From: Pseudorhodoferax sp. Leaf265
GTDB lineage: Bacteria > Pseudomonadota > Gammaproteobacteria > Burkholderiales > Burkholderiaceae_C
Assembly: GCF_001422365.1 (NCBI RefSeq)
Contig: NZ_LMMT01000015.1
Coordinates: 97,956 to 161,955 of the forward strand
Direction of reading: 5' to 3'
DNA length: 64,000 bases
The position numbers and the translations under genes were made by a program. The notes beneath the pieces are model-generated. The model was not told the DNA's origin and did not search any database. It saw only the letters and a list, made by a program, of their open reading frames with translations. Shown one piece after another: positions 15,975 to 28,517 of the stretch; position 1 is the stretch's first letter; every line of letters begins with the position of its first letter.

Positions 15975-17210
15975 TCAATGGATGCGCACGGCCAGGGCGG
16001 CGGTGGCTTCGGTGGTGCTGTCGTTCGTCTGGGTTGCGACGGGCGCGGGCTTGCGCTGCAGCGCGCGCGCGACCAGCCCGGCCGGGCCGGTCTGCCACCA
16101 GTGGCGCACCCCTTTGCCGTTCTCGCGGCGCGGCTGGCCCATGGCCTGGGTGATGCGGTCCAGCGTGATGGCCAAGAGCACGATGCCCAGGCCGCCCACG
16201 GTGGCCAGGCCCATGTCGAGCCGGCCGATGCCGCGCAGCACCATCTGGCCCAGGCCGCCCACGGCGATCATGGAGGCGATGACGACCATGGACAGCGACA
16301 GCATCAGCGCCTGGTTGATGCCGGCCATGATGGACGGCATGGCCAGCGGCAGCTGCACCTTGGTCAAGAGCTGCCAGGGCGAGGCGCCGTAGGCGCGGGC
16401 GGCTTCGATCAGGTCGGGCCGCACCTGGCGGATGCCCAGCGTGGTCAGGCGCACCAGCGGCGGCAGCGCGAACACGATGGTCACGATCACGCCCGGCACG
16501 TTGCCGATGCCGAACAGCATGACCACGGGCACCAGGTAGACGAAGGCCGGCGTGGTCTGCATGGCGTCCAGCACCGGGCGGGCGACGCGGTTGGCGCGGT
16601 CGCTCGAGGCCAGCAGGATGCCCAGCGGCAGGCCCAGCACCAGGCAGAAGGCCAGCGAGGTCAGCACCAGCGACAGCGTGACCATGGCCTCGGGCCAGAT
16701 GCCCAGCATGGCCACGAGCAGCAGCGAGACGACGCCGCCGATGGCCACCGCGCGGCCCGCGAACTGCCAGGCCAAGAGGCCCAGCAGCGCGACCATGGCC
16801 AGGGTGGGCACGGACTGCAGCAGGCCTTCCACGCCGGACAGCGTGGCGTCGATGGGGCCGCGCACGGTCTGGAAGAAGGGGCGGAAGTGCTCGACCGCCC
16901 AGGCCAGGCCCTGGTTGATCCAGGACTCCACCGGCAGGCTGCCATCCCACAGCTGCGTGAGCGAGAAGCCGTCGGGCGTGGCGGGCACGGCGTCGGCGGC
17001 GGCGCCGAGCCAGTCGTCGCCCGCGGGGGCGGCATCGGTGCCGGTGGACCAGGCGTCGGTGCCGGCGGCAGCGGGCGCCGCGTCGGCGGCACCCCAGGGA
17101 TCGGCGGCCGGTGCCGATTCCACGGCGGGCGCGGCGTCGGGTGCCGAGGTCGCCCAGGGATCGGTTGCGGCGGCGGGGTTGGCCTGTGCGAGGGTGGTGT
17201 TGTCGTTCAT
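15975..17210 (-). CDS. proW: Glycine betaine/proline betaine ABC transporter permease with repeat-rich N-terminus
   Basis: The 411-residue permease has about seven hydrophobic segments after residue 110. Its EAA loop ([20 protein letters not shown]) docks on the ATPase. Upstream is an unusual 75-residue Ala/Pro/Asp-rich extension with four tryptophan-centred repeats (DPWATS, DPWGAAD, DAWSTG, DDWLGA). E. coli ProW also has a long N-terminal periplasmic tail, but without these repeats. It imports betaines for osmoprotection together with ProV and ProX; genes are spaced by 22 bases on each side. Confidence 0.93.
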   Translation of the reverse strand: MNDNTTLAQANPAAATDPWATSAPDAAPAVESAPAADPWGAADAAPAAAGTDAWSTGTDAAPAGDDWLGAAADAVPATPDGFSLTQLWDGSLPVESWINQGLAWAVEHFRPFFQTVRGPIDATLSGVEGLLQSVPTLAMVALLGLLAWQFAGRAVAIGGVVSLLLVAMLGIWPEAMVTLSLVLTSLAFCLVLGLPLGILLASSDRANRVARPVLDAMQTTPAFVYLVPVVMLFGIGNVPGVIVTIVFALPPLVRLTTLGIRQVRPDLIEAARAYGASPWQLLTKVQLPLAMPSIMAGINQALMLSLSMVVIASMIAVGGLGQMVLRGIGRLDMGLATVGGLGIVLLAITLDRITQAMGQPRRENGKGVRHWWQTGPAGLVARALQRKPAPVATQTNDSTTEATAALAVRIH

Positions 17211-17232
17211 CGGTGGTTCCTCCTCGAAGGGG

Positions 17233-18432
17233 TCAATCGCTGTTCTTGTCCATGAAGCGCAGCAGCGTGGTCTTGCTGATCGCGCCGATGTAGCGGCCCT
17301 GGTCGTCGACCACGGGCAGCGGCCAGGGCGACTGCGCGACCTGACCGAACAACTCGTTCACGGGGTGGATGGCGGCCACGGTCTGCACGTTCGGCAGGAA
17401 GGCGCGCTGCAGGCCCAGCGTGCCTTCGTGGTCCTGGAGCGCGGCGCGCAGCGAGTCGGCCGAGACCATGCCCAACAAGCGCTGCTGCGGGTCGACCACG
17501 TAGGCGAACTCGCGGTCCTGGTCTTCCAGCAGCTTGAGCGCGGGGCGGGCGCCGCGCGTGGGGTTCTCGGACACCACGACCTGGCTGCGCCGCGCGATGT
17601 CGCCGGCCTTGAAGACCTTGGCCGCGTCCACGCCGCGCACGAAGCTGCGCACGTAGTCGTCGGCCGGGTTGCGCAGGATCTCTTCGGGTGTGCCGACCTG
17701 CACCACCTGGCCGTCCTTCATGATGGCGATGCGGTCGCCGATGCGCATGGCCTCGTCCAGGTCGTGCGAGATGAACACGATGGTGCGGCGCCTGACCTGC
17801 TGCAGCCGCAGCAGCTCGCTCTGCATGTCGGTGCGGATGATCGGGTCCAGGGCCGAGAAGGCCTCGTCCATGAGCAGGATGGACGGGTCGGACGCCAGCG
17901 CGCGCGCCAGGCCCACGCGCTGCTGCATGCCGCCCGAGAGTTCGTCGGGGTAGCTGTCGCCCCAGCCGGCCAGGCCCACCTGCGCCAGCGCGTCGTCGGC
18001 CGCTGCCAGGCGCTGGGCCTTGTCGGTGCCGGCCAGCTCCAGGCCGAAGGCGGTGTTGTCGCGCACGGTCATGTGCGGCATCAGTGCGAAGGACTGGAAC
18101 ACCATGCTGATGTCCTTGCGGCGCAGCGCGCGCAGCTGGCGGCTTCCGTGCTGGAAGATGTCCTCGCCATCGACCACGACGCGGCCGGCGCTGGGCTCGA
18201 TCAGGCGGTTCAGCAGCCGCACCAGCGTGGACTTGCCCGAGCCCGACAGGCCCATGATCACGAAGATCTCGCCGGCCTGGATGTCGAAATGCGCGTCGAA
18301 CACGCCGATGGACTGGCCGGTCTCGGCCAGGATCTCCTGCTTGCTCTTGCCTTGGCGCACGAGCGTCAGCGCTGCGTCGGGGTCGTCTCCGAACACCTTG
18401 AAGACGTGCTCGATCTGGATGTCTTTTGCCAT
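17233..18432 (-). CDS. proV: Glycine betaine/proline betaine ABC transporter ATP-binding protein
   Basis: The 399-residue ATPase has Walker A (GLSGSGKST), Q-loop ([10 protein letters not shown]), signature LSGGMQQR, Walker B with Glu ([13 protein letters not shown]) and H-loop (ISHDLDEA). Two C-terminal CBS-like modules (about 280-399) are typical of ProV and sense ionic strength. It energises betaine uptake as the first gene of proVWX. The promoter should lie in the 468-base region upstream, which contains a 7-bp inverted repeat. Confidence 0.95.
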   Translation of the reverse strand: MAKDIQIEHVFKVFGDDPDAALTLVRQGKSKQEILAETGQSIGVFDAHFDIQAGEIFVIMGLSGSGKSTLVRLLNRLIEPSAGRVVVDGEDIFQHGSRQLRALRRKDISMVFQSFALMPHMTVRDNTAFGLELAGTDKAQRLAAADDALAQVGLAGWGDSYPDELSGGMQQRVGLARALASDPSILLMDEAFSALDPIIRTDMQSELLRLQQVRRRTIVFISHDLDEAMRIGDRIAIMKDGQVVQVGTPEEILRNPADDYVRSFVRGVDAAKVFKAGDIARRSQVVVSENPTRGARPALKLLEDQDREFAYVVDPQQRLLGMVSADSLRAALQDHEGTLGLQRAFLPNVQTVAAIHPVNELFGQVAQSPWPLPVVDDQGRYIGAISKTTLLRFMDKNSD

Positions 18433-18716
18433 TGCGGCGGGCCTCCTGGTTGGGGCTGGGCAATGGCCGCCTGGAGGGCGCAGGCGGCCGCGATCCGCAG
18501 CCGCACGGCAGGCACTGAAGACGACGAAGCAGGCCGCAACCAGCGCCCGTCACGCAAAGCGGAGCCGGTCAGCGGGCCTGGTCGAAGGGGCTGAACGGTG
18601 CGATGCGACGCGGCGTCGGGGTGGCTGGAGAACCAGCCGGTTGCCGGGCAAGCCCGGCAGGGGGATGTCTGGCGCCGCGACGGGAGGCAAGGTGCTCCGC
18701 GAGTAGCGCTCAGACC

Positions 18717-18735
18717 GTCAACATATCGTGTTGAC
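18717..18735. promoter_or_regulatory. Inverted repeat, possible osmotic or betaine operator
   Basis: GTCAACA-TATCG-TGTTGAC is a perfect 7-bp inverted repeat with a 5-base spacer, lying between divergent proV and MipA genes. It overlaps the -35 element of the plus-strand promoter-like sequence at 18731. The size suits a dimeric repressor; which gene it controls is not known. Confidence 0.45.
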
Positions 18736-18759
18736 TGTTAGAACAGGGCGCATTGTAAC
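18731..18759 (+). promoter_or_regulatory. Sigma70-like promoter reading toward the MipA gene
   Basis: TTGACT and TGTAAC are separated by 17 bases, a near-consensus -35 with a moderate -10. Transcription would start about 130 bases before the MipA ATG. It overlaps the inverted repeat, so binding there would block it. Confidence 0.4.
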
Positions 18760-18900
18760 TTTTGGATCTAAGACATGTCAAGGCGTGAGGCATCGATGGC
18801 CAACGCCTGGCGCTGCGCACCGGCAATGAATTCTTAAAAAGCCTAAACATCGGCTCATCGCGGCCGTGCAGCATCGGGCCAGCAACTTCAAGGACCCTGC

Positions 18901-19716
18901 ATGCCACGTTCCATCCCTCCAGCCGCACGACCCCTTCGACGTCCGCGCGTGCGCACCGCCCTGACCGGGGCCGCGCTGGCCGCCCTCGGCCTGGGCAGCG
19001 CCCTGGCGCAGACCTCCGCCAGCCCCGGCGCCGACAGTGGCGCGGCCACGCAGTGGGGGCTGGGCGTGGGCCTGGACTACCAGCGCCGGCCCTACCGGGA
19101 TTTCGACGACAGGCTGCGCGTGCTGCCGCTGCTGATGTTCGAGAACCGCTACCTCAGCGTGCTGGGCACCCGTGCCGACCTCAAGCTGCCGTCGCAGGGG
19201 CTTTTCAGCTTCAGCCTGCGCGCGCGCTATGCACTGGACGGGTACGAGGCCGACGATTCCTCGTTCCTGGCCGGCATGGCGGAACGCAAGGACAGCCTGT
19301 GGCTGGGCGGTGCGGCCACCTGGCGGGCCGGCTTCGGCAACCTGTCGGCGGAGGTGCTGGGCGATGCCTCGGGCCACAGCCAGGGCGCGCAGTTCCGGCT
19401 GCAGCTGGACCGCCGCATGCGCGCTGGCGCTTTCGGCTTCACGCCGCGCATCGCCGCCCACTGGATGGACCGCAAGTACGTGGACTACTACTACGGCGTG
19501 CAGGCCGCCGAGGCGCGCACCGGCCGCGCCTTCCACCGGGGCGAGGACGCCGTGAACCTGGAGCTGGGCGTGCGCGTGGACTACGCGCTGACGCCCCGGC
19601 AAAGCATGTTCCTGGACCTGAGCGCGACCCGCCTGGGCAACGCCATCCAGGACAGCCCGCTGGTCGACCGCTCGGGCCTGGCGGGCGTGCGCGTCGGCTA
19701 CCTGTACCGCTTCTGA
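18901..19716 (+). CDS. MipA/OmpV-family outer membrane protein
   Basis: The 271-residue protein has a basic N-terminus, a hydrophobic signal sequence ending SALAQ at about residue 37, and then alternating aromatic/polar strands of an outer-membrane beta-barrel. It closes on a C-terminal Phe (GVRVGYLYRF), as barrel proteins do. MipA/OmpV hallmarks are the early WGLGVGLDYQRRPY strand, the LPLLMFENRYLSV strand and the RYALDGYE strand. Some family members scaffold murein hydrolases or respond to envelope stress. Its stop overlaps the hydrolase start (TGATG). Confidence 0.85.
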   Translation: MPRSIPPAARPLRRPRVRTALTGAALAALGLGSALAQTSASPGADSGAATQWGLGVGLDYQRRPYRDFDDRLRVLPLLMFENRYLSVLGTRADLKLPSQGLFSFSLRARYALDGYEADDSSFLAGMAERKDSLWLGGAATWRAGFGNLSAEVLGDASGHSQGAQFRLQLDRRMRAGAFGFTPRIAAHWMDRKYVDYYYGVQAAEARTGRAFHRGEDAVNLELGVRVDYALTPRQSMFLDLSATRLGNAIQDSPLVDRSGLAGVRVGYLYRF

Positions 19717-20903
19717 TGGCCCGGCCGCGAACACGCCTGGCGCCGCGCGTGCTGGCGTGGCTGGCGACGATGAGCGTGGCGGCCCTGGCCGCGGGCTGCG
19801 CCGTGCCGCGCAGCCCGGCGGCCATGGCACCGACCGGGCAGGACAGCTTCGCCACCTACGCCAGCGAGACGCGGGCGTGGATCGCGCAGCGGCGCGATTT
19901 CCAGACCGACAGCGTGGCCGACGAGCTGGCCTGGAACGCCCCGCGCGAGTGGCGCCCGGCCGCGCCCGCCACGCGCGGCATGCTGCTGGTGCACGGGCTG
20001 GGCGATTCGCCCTGGTCGTTCGCCGACATCGGCGCCGCGCTGGCGGCGCAGGGCTTCCTGGTGCGCACCGTGCTGCTGCCGGGCCATGGCACCCGGCCGG
20101 CGGACCTGGTCGGCGTGGACCTGGACGACTGGCGGCGTGTGCTGCGCGAGCAGGCGGCGATCCTGGCACGCGACGTGCCCCAGGTGTTCCTGGGCGGCTT
20201 TTCCACGGGCGCCAACCTGGCGCTCGAGTACGCGCTGGAGCACGACAGCGTGCAGGGCCTGCTGCTGTTCTCCCCGGCGCTGAAGTCCGGCGTGCCGGGC
20301 GACTGGCTGCTGCCCTGGGTGGCGCGCGTGACGCCCTGGCTGCGCGCGCCCGCGCCCGGCACGGCCCAGCAATCCGCGCTGCGCTACCTGAACGTGCCCA
20401 CCCACGCGTTCGCGCAGTACTACCGCAGCAGCGTGGCGGTGCGGCACAAGATCGCGCGCACGCAGTTCGACAAGCCGGCCGTGCTGGTGCTGGCGGAGCA
20501 CGATTCGGTGGTCGATGTGGAGCACGCCATGCAGACCTTCGCCGCGCGCTTCACGCACCCGGGCAGCCGGCTGATCTACTACGGCGCGCTGGCGCCGCAG
20601 GCCACGCCTGGGCGCGTGCTGGTGCGTACGGACCGGCTGGCCGCGCAGCGCATCAGCCAGTTCTCACACATGGGGGTGCTGTTCGCGCCGGACAACCCGC
20701 TGTACGGCGTGCAGGGCACGCAGCGCATCTGCTGGAACGGCCAGGGCCACATCGAACGGGCACGCTGCCTGGCGGGCGATCCCGTGTGGTACTCCGAGTG
20801 GGGTTACCGCGAGAGCGACAAGGTGCATGCGCGGCTGACCTACAACCCCTGGTTCGACTGGCAGAGCGGCGTCATCGCCGGCGTGATGGGCGGCGTGGAC
20901 TGA
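19716..20903 (+). CDS. Lipoprotein alpha/beta hydrolase (carboxylesterase/monoacylglycerol-lipase-like)
   Basis: The 395-residue protein starts with a lipoprotein signal (hydrophobic core, then LAAGC near residue 27). An alpha/beta-hydrolase core follows: oxyanion HGLGDSPWS, nucleophile elbow GFSTG, acid residue in LAEHDSVVD, and a His in QFSHMGV. It probably hydrolyses short esters or lipids at an envelope membrane. The start is fixed by the one-base overlap with the MipA stop; the upstream open frame is a shadow. The 3' end overlaps the convergent sensor kinase gene by 64 bases. Confidence 0.82.
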   Translation: MARPRTRLAPRVLAWLATMSVAALAAGCAVPRSPAAMAPTGQDSFATYASETRAWIAQRRDFQTDSVADELAWNAPREWRPAAPATRGMLLVHGLGDSPWSFADIGAALAAQGFLVRTVLLPGHGTRPADLVGVDLDDWRRVLREQAAILARDVPQVFLGGFSTGANLALEYALEHDSVQGLLLFSPALKSGVPGDWLLPWVARVTPWLRAPAPGTAQQSALRYLNVPTHAFAQYYRSSVAVRHKIARTQFDKPAVLVLAEHDSVVDVEHAMQTFAARFTHPGSRLIYYGALAPQATPGRVLVRTDRLAAQRISQFSHMGVLFAPDNPLYGVQGTQRICWNGQGHIERARCLAGDPVWYSEWGYRESDKVHARLTYNPWFDWQSGVIAGVMGGVD

Positions 20904-22300
20904 GCCGCAACCAGCGCGCCCTGGGCGTGGCCAGGCGCGCCCGCAGCCGCCACCGGGAACAGCACGCGCACGCCGAAGCCGCGGCCATCCAGCCCGGGGC
21001 CGGTCTCGATGCGGGCGCCGTGCAGCTGCGCGATGCCGGCCACCAGCGACAGGCCGATGCCGCTGCCGCGCGCACGGTTGCCCGCCACCCGGTGGAAGCG
21101 CTGGAAGATGGCCTGGTGTTCGTCGGGCGGCACGCCCGGTCCGTCGTCCGCCACCTCCAGCAGCACCTGTGCGCGGCCCTGCACCGCCACCTGCGCACAG
21201 TGGATCCGCACGCGGCCGCCGGGGCCCGTGTAGCGCAGCGCGTTGTCGAGCAGGTTGCGCAGCAGGATGCCGATCTCGTCCACATCGCAGTCGATGGTGC
21301 AGGACGCGGTCGCCAGCACGATGCTGCGTTGCTGCTGCAGCGCCTGCATGTCGAACTCGCGCACCACGTGCAGCACCAGCTCGCTGAGGTCGGCCCGCGA
21401 CTGGTGCGCGGCGTGCTGGCCGGCATCGAGCTTGGCCAGGTCCAGCAGCTGTTCCGACAGCCGGGTGCTGCGCTGGGCCACGGCCAGCAGCTTGACCAGC
21501 GCGGCGTCCTTGTCGGCGCTGGAACGCGCCTGCAGCGCCACCTGGGCCTGCGCCTGCAGTGCCGCCAGCGGGGTGCGCAGCTCGTGCGCGGCGTCGCCGA
21601 TGAAGCGGCGCTCGCCTTCGACGGCTTCGTCCAGTTGCCGCAGCACGTGGTTGAACGCATCGACCAGCGGATGCAGCTCGGTCGGCAGCGGCGCCGCGGG
21701 CAAGGGCGTGAGGTCGAAGTGGTGCCGACGGCGCAGCCCGGCCTGCAAGGCCACCACCGGCGCCAGCGCGCGGCGCACCGCCCACCAGATGCCCGCGCCG
21801 ACCATCGCCAGCAGCAGCGTGGCCAGGGCCAGCGCAACGAACGCGCTGCGGCGCAACTGGGCATCGATCACGCTGTGCAGGTTGCCGACCTGCACGTGCA
21901 CCTTGCCCGTGCTGTCGGACACGGAATACACGCGCCAGCGCTGGCCCCCGACCTCGGGGCTGCCGAAGCCATCGGCGAAGTCGGCCTTGAGCGGCGTGGC
22001 CGGCGACTGCGGGGTGCGCACCAGCAGGCGCGACCGGTCCACCCAGACCTGGAAGGCCAGCGTCTCGCCGTCGGCCCGCTCGGCGCCGCGCAACTGCAGG
22101 GCCGGCGTCTCTTCCTTGGGCAAGGTCGCCTTGGTGGGGATGGTGATCAGCATCCTGGTGGCGATCGCCCGCAGCTTGTCGTCCCAGACGCTGCTGTTGC
22201 TGTGCGACAGGTACATGGCCAGCACCGTCAGTGCGCCCGCCCAGCACAGGAAGATGGTGATGCCCACCACCAGCAGCAGGCGGCCCTGCAGCGACTTCAT
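20840..22300 (-). CDS. QseC-like two-component sensor histidine kinase
   Basis: The 486-residue kinase has an N-terminal membrane segment (LLLVVGITIFLCWAGALTVL), a periplasmic region of about 115 residues, and a second segment (FVALALATLLLAMVGAGIWW). A HAMP-like stretch follows, then the H-box FIGDAAHELRTPLAAL, N-box NLLDNALRYT, and glycine boxes DDGPGV and GSGIGLSL. The last 35 or so residues extend past the kinase fold and overlap the convergent hydrolase gene. Its start overlaps the response-regulator stop by four bases, a standard coupled pair. The ligand is unknown; the periplasmic part resembles the QseC/PmrB class only in length. Confidence 0.9.
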   Translation of the reverse strand: MKSLQGRLLLVVGITIFLCWAGALTVLAMYLSHSNSSVWDDKLRAIATRMLITIPTKATLPKEETPALQLRGAERADGETLAFQVWVDRSRLLVRTPQSPATPLKADFADGFGSPEVGGQRWRVYSVSDSTGKVHVQVGNLHSVIDAQLRRSAFVALALATLLLAMVGAGIWWAVRRALAPVVALQAGLRRRHHFDLTPLPAAPLPTELHPLVDAFNHVLRQLDEAVEGERRFIGDAAHELRTPLAALQAQAQVALQARSSADKDAALVKLLAVAQRSTRLSEQLLDLAKLDAGQHAAHQSRADLSELVLHVVREFDMQALQQQRSIVLATASCTIDCDVDEIGILLRNLLDNALRYTGPGGRVRIHCAQVAVQGRAQVLLEVADDGPGVPPDEHQAIFQRFHRVAGNRARGSGIGLSLVAGIAQLHGARIETGPGLDGRGFGVRVLFPVAAAGAPGHAQGALVAAQSTPPITPAMTPLCQSNQGL

Positions 22301-22962
22301 GCGTCCGGCTCCCCGACCATGTAGCCGCGCCCGTGCACGGTGGTGATGAAGCCATCGCCCAGCTTGCGGCGCAGCTGGTGGATGAAGACGGCGATGGTGT
22401 TGCTCTCCACCGTGCTGGCGGTGCCGTACACCACGTCCTGCAGGTGGTCGCGCGTGAGCACGTGCCCCGGCCGCTCCAGCAGCGCCAGCAGGGTGCGGTA
22501 CTCGTGCGCGCTCAGCGGCACGCCCACGCCGTCGCGCGTGACGACGCGCTTGCTGCGGTCCAGCCGCACGCTGCCGTGCTGGAAGACCGGGACCACGCGC
22601 CCTTCGCTGCGCCGGACCACGGCGCGCACCCGCGCCCACAGCTCGTCGAACTGGAACGGCTTGACCAGGTAGTCGTCGGCCCCGGCGTCCAGGCCCTGGA
22701 TGCGTTCGCTGAGCTGGCCGCGGGCCGTCAGCATGAGCACGGGCGTCGGGTCGTAGCGGCCACGCAGGGCCTTGAGCACGGTGAGCCCCGAGTCGCCCGG
22801 CAGCCCGATGTCCAGCAGCACCGCGGAATAGGCATGGTCCACCAGGGCCAGGCGCGCGGCCGTGGCGTCGCCCACGTGGTCCATGGCCCAGGCGATCTGG
22901 CGTGCGCCATCCAGAATGGCCTCCGCCAGCATGGGATCGTCCTCAACCAGCAGCAGATGCAT
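22297..22962 (-). CDS. OmpR-family response regulator, QseB-like
   Basis: The 221-residue regulator has a receiver domain with acidic pair EDD at 7-9, phospho-acceptor Asp near residue 51 (VLLDIGLPG), and Lys in YLVKPF. A winged-helix DNA-binding domain follows (LSAHEYRTLLALLERPGHVLTRDHL and the TVHGRGYMV wing). The HGRGYMVG ending is typical of QseB/PmrA proteins. CTTAA and CTAAA half-sites lie just upstream on its own strand (22986-23002), possibly for autoregulation. Confidence 0.93.
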   Translation of the reverse strand: MHLLLVEDDPMLAEAILDGARQIAWAMDHVGDATAARLALVDHAYSAVLLDIGLPGDSGLTVLKALRGRYDPTPVLMLTARGQLSERIQGLDAGADDYLVKPFQFDELWARVRAVVRRSEGRVVPVFQHGSVRLDRSKRVVTRDGVGVPLSAHEYRTLLALLERPGHVLTRDHLQDVVYGTASTVESNTIAVFIHQLRRKLGDGFITTVHGRGYMVGEPDA

Positions 22963-23029
22963 GCCCCGCAGTATGCCCAGCGGGTTTTAGCATTCCGTTA
23001 AGACCGCCCGGCGGTGGGCGGCCCCAGGT

Positions 23030-23635
23030 TCAGTGCTTGCCGTTGGCGGTCGACGACATCAGCTTGTCGGTGTAGGCGATGGCCATGGCCGACAGCAGGA
23101 AGGCGACGTGGATCACGGTCTGCGCGACCAGCACCTTCTCGCTGTAGTTGTCGGCGTTGATGAAGGTCTTGAGCAGGTGGATGGAGCTGATGCCGATGAT
23201 GGACATCGCCAGCTTGACCTTGAGCACCGAGGCGTTGACGTGGCTCAGCCACTCGGGCTGGTCCTCGTGGCCTTCCAGGTTCATGCGGCTCACGAAGGTC
23301 TCGTAGCCGCCCACGATGACCATGATCAGCAGGTTGGAGATCATGACCACGTCGATCAGCGCCAGCACCACCAGCATGATCACGGTCTCGTTGAGCGTGG
23401 TGATGGGGGCGTCGGTCTTGTAGCCGATGCTGTTGATGAGGGCCTGCAGCGCCGTCTGGCTGCCGAACGCGGCCTCGACCAGGTGCGTGAGTTCCACCAG
23501 GAAATGCACGACGTAGACGGCCTGCGCCACGATCAGGCCCAGGTACAGGGGCAGCTGCAGCCAGCGGCTGGCGAAGATCAGCTTGGGCAGCGGGCGCATC
23601 GGAGAGGTCTTGGCGGGCTGCAGAGGGTCGGACAT
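23030..23635 (-). CDS. UPF0114 (YqhA-like) membrane protein
   Basis: The 201-residue protein has three or four membrane helices ([51 protein letters not shown]; the helix starting [11 protein letters not shown]) and the family pattern GGYETFVSR plus [19 protein letters not shown]. The function of UPF0114 is not established. The ATG at 23635 gives the usual short polar N-terminus; upstream frames are longer but uncoded. Confidence 0.85.
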   Translation of the reverse strand: MSDPLQPAKTSPMRPLPKLIFASRWLQLPLYLGLIVAQAVYVVHFLVELTHLVEAAFGSQTALQALINSIGYKTDAPITTLNETVIMLVVLALIDVVMISNLLIMVIVGGYETFVSRMNLEGHEDQPEWLSHVNASVLKVKLAMSIIGISSIHLLKTFINADNYSEKVLVAQTVIHVAFLLSAMAIAYTDKLMSSTANGKH

Positions 23636-23759
23636 GGGCGTGAAGGGTGGTGGGGGCGCCGGATTGTAGGGGCGTGCTGCGGCGCAGCAAACAGGCCTTC
23701 GCAACAACGGCATGTCCACCGGATGGGCCGCCGTCCGCGGCAGCGGGGCGCCCTGTGCT

Positions 23760-26294
23760 TCAGTTCCTGGGCAGGGCGTAGGCGATGATGGAATCGCCGG
23801 GCGTCGTGCCGAGCGACCCATGCCCCCCGGCCACCACCAGCAGGAACTGCCGGCCGTCGGCCGCGGTGTAGGTCATCGGCGTGGCCTGGCCGCCTGCTGG
23901 CAGCCGGCTCTCCCAGAGCTGTTCTCCGCTGGTCACGTCGTAGGCACGCACGTAGTTGTCGAGCGTGCCCGACAGGAAGGCCACACCACCGGCGGTGACG
24001 ATGGGGCCGCCCAGGTTGGGCACGCCCATGCGCAGCGGCAGCGGGATCGGCGAGAGGTCGCGCACCGTGCCGTTGCGGTGCTGCCAGACGATCTTGCCGG
24101 TGGTCAGGTCGGCTCCGGCCACGTAACCCCAGGGCGGCGCCACGCAGGGCACGCCGAGCGGCGAGAGGAAGGGGCCGAGCCGGACGGCGAACGGCGCGCC
24201 GAAGTTCTCGTTGAGGGCGGGCAGGGCGCCGGTGGGCGGCCCGTCTTCCTGCACCATCAGCGCGGTGTCGTTCGGCCGCGGCACCAGCGTGGAGACGAAG
24301 GGCAGGTAGGTCGGCGTGGTGAAGGCGATCTGCCGGCGCGGGTCGACCGCCACGCCGCCCCAATTGAACACGCCGAAGTTGCCGGGGTGGATCAACGAGC
24401 CCTGGGTGGACGGCGGCGTGAAGCGGCCTTCGTAGCGCAGGCGCTTGAACGCGATGCGGCAGGCGAGCTGGTCGAACATGCTCACGCCCCACATGCTGCG
24501 CTCGCGCAGCACCGGCGGGTCGAAGGAGATGGCAGCCCGCGGCTGCGTGGCGGCGGTGCGGTCGCCCTGCGCCGCGCCCTGCGGTGCGGGAGCCTCTTCC
24601 TGCGGGCGAAGGGGCACGCCGGTGCGCCGGTCGAGCACGAACAGTTCGCCCTGCTTGGTCGGCTGCACCAGTGCGGGGATGGTCTGGCCGTCGATGCGCA
24701 GGTCGACCAGGGAGGGCTGGGACGGCACGTCGTAGTCCCACAGGTCGTGGTGCACGGTCTGGTAGACCCACCGTACCTGGCCGGAGGCGAGGTCCAGCGC
24801 CACCACCGACGACGAATACTTCTCGACCGCTTCGCTGCGGTTGCCACCCCACTGGTCGGGCGGCTGGTTGCCCATGGGCACGTAGACCATGCCCAGCGCT
24901 TCGTCCACGCTGGAGATCGACCAGCTGTTCGGCGAGTTGACCGTGTAGCGGGCCTCCGGCGCGATGGGGGCGGTGGCATCGGGGTTGCCGGAATCCCAGT
25001 TCCAGACCAGGGCGCCGGTGTCGATGTCGAAGGCGCGGATCACACCGGACTGCTCTGCGGTGGAGACGTTGTCGAGCACGGTGCCGCCGACGATGACGAG
25101 CCGCGCCGTCACGACCACCGGCGAGGTCGCGTAGTAGGCCCCCGGACGGCGGTTCGGCATGTGGGCCCACAGGTCGATTTCCCCCTTGCCGCCACCGAAG
25201 GCGGCGCAGGGGGCGCCGCGCTCGGGATCGAGTGCGATCAGGCGCCCGTCGGCCGTGGGCATGAACAGCTTGCCGTGGGGGCAGGACGCAGCCATGGCGT
25301 CGAGCGTGGCGCCGGCCTGCGGGACGGGTGCGGAAGGCGCGGCACCGGCGGGCGCGTCGGCGGCCCCGGCGGTTGCGGCGGTGGGCTGTGGGGTGGCGGG
25401 CGGCTGGTACGACAGCCCCCGGCAGGTCAGGTGCTGCAACGCGAGGTCGCGGCCGACCTTGGGGTCGTGGCGCCAGATCTCCTGTCCCGTGGTGGCATCC
25501 AGCGCCATCACGGTCTGGTGCGGGTTGCACAGGTACAGGCGGTTGCCGATCTTCAGCGGCGTCACCTGGTAGGTGGTTTCCACGGGGTCGCCCGGCTGGC
25601 CGCGCAGGTCGCCGGTGTGGACGTGCCAGGCGACCTGCAGATCCTTGACGTTGGCGGGCGTGATGTCGGCCAGCGGCGAATAGCGCTGGCCGAACCCGGT
25701 GCGGCCATAGGCATGCCACTCGCCCGCGGGCACGCCGCGCACGGCGGCGCCCTGGTCGACGAGGGCGCCCTGCGATGGCGGCAGTGCGCCCTGCAGCGAG
25801 TGCACGTCGCGTACCCAGGTGAGCGCCGACAACACGGCGAAGCACGCCATCGCCACGCCGAGGACCAGGCCGCTGCCCCGGCGCCACGAAGGGGTGCGGG
25901 GCGTGCGCAAAGGGCGGCCGAGCGGCGCTGGCGCTGGCGCTGGCTGCAGCCCGCCGCCGTGGTCGAGCCGGCGCAGCGTCCAGGGCAGCAACATCAGCAG
26001 GCCCAGAATGAACAGCACGCCCATGCGGGCGGCCAGGGGCCACCAGTCCAGCCCGGACTCCCAGACGGCCCAGCACAGTGAACCCGCGAAGAGCAACGCG
26101 AACGCCCACAGGGCCGACGGCGCGCGCCGGTGCACCAGCGACCCGGTGAGCACGAGCAGCAGGCCGGCCACGGCGTAGTAGATGCTGCCGCCCAGGACGA
26201 TGAGCCAGGCGCCGCCGCCCAGCAGGAAGAGACCAGGGAGCGCCAGCAGCAGGCCGAGGATCGTGGTGTACAGGCTGCGCGGCTTGTTCTGCAT
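23760..26294 (-). CDS. gcd: Membrane-bound PQQ-dependent glucose dehydrogenase
   Basis: The 844-residue quinoprotein has about five N-terminal membrane helices (residues 1-165). The periplasmic PQQ beta-propeller shows [69 protein letters not shown] and [13 protein letters not shown], matching E. coli Gcd throughout. It oxidises aldoses to lactones in the periplasm and feeds ubiquinone. An Asp in [10 protein letters not shown] corresponds to the catalytic Asp. An Ala/Pro-rich insertion of about 30 residues near residue 305 accounts for it being longer than the 796-residue E. coli enzyme. No pqq synthesis genes are in the window. Confidence 0.92.
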   Translation of the reverse strand: MQNKPRSLYTTILGLLLALPGLFLLGGGAWLIVLGGSIYYAVAGLLLVLTGSLVHRRAPSALWAFALLFAGSLCWAVWESGLDWWPLAARMGVLFILGLLMLLPWTLRRLDHGGGLQPAPAPAPLGRPLRTPRTPSWRRGSGLVLGVAMACFAVLSALTWVRDVHSLQGALPPSQGALVDQGAAVRGVPAGEWHAYGRTGFGQRYSPLADITPANVKDLQVAWHVHTGDLRGQPGDPVETTYQVTPLKIGNRLYLCNPHQTVMALDATTGQEIWRHDPKVGRDLALQHLTCRGLSYQPPATPQPTAATAGAADAPAGAAPSAPVPQAGATLDAMAASCPHGKLFMPTADGRLIALDPERGAPCAAFGGGKGEIDLWAHMPNRRPGAYYATSPVVVTARLVIVGGTVLDNVSTAEQSGVIRAFDIDTGALVWNWDSGNPDATAPIAPEARYTVNSPNSWSISSVDEALGMVYVPMGNQPPDQWGGNRSEAVEKYSSSVVALDLASGQVRWVYQTVHHDLWDYDVPSQPSLVDLRIDGQTIPALVQPTKQGELFVLDRRTGVPLRPQEEAPAPQGAAQGDRTAATQPRAAISFDPPVLRERSMWGVSMFDQLACRIAFKRLRYEGRFTPPSTQGSLIHPGNFGVFNWGGVAVDPRRQIAFTTPTYLPFVSTLVPRPNDTALMVQEDGPPTGALPALNENFGAPFAVRLGPFLSPLGVPCVAPPWGYVAGADLTTGKIVWQHRNGTVRDLSPIPLPLRMGVPNLGGPIVTAGGVAFLSGTLDNYVRAYDVTSGEQLWESRLPAGGQATPMTYTAADGRQFLLVVAGGHGSLGTTPGDSIIAYALPRN

Positions 26295-26512
26295 CGTCTG
26301 GCTTTCCGAAACGCTCCATGCTGGGGGAAGGGGATGGCCGTCGGTGTAGGCGGGCATGCCCAATCGGCCGAAGGCGATTTCCGGGGCGGTCCACCGGGCC
26401 CATGGCTTGGGTGAAGATCGGGGGCGTGCGCCGGCTGTGCGTGTCAGTCGCCTGTAAGAGCCAGGCCGGACATTCCCCGCCATTTCCCGCGTGCCACCAC
26501 AGGAGACAAACC

Positions 26513-28516
<2,004 letters not shown>

Positions 28517-28517
28517 A

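Larger units (their letters stand above)
18433..18900. other. Divergent regulatory region between proVWX and the MipA gene
   Basis: No gene is visible in these 468 bases. The half nearest proV is GC-rich and featureless apart from short GC-rich inverted repeats. The half nearest the MipA gene is AT-richer and holds an inverted repeat at 18717-18735, a sigma70-like promoter at 18731-18759, and CTTAA-N5-CTAAA at 18833-18847. Confidence 0.5.
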
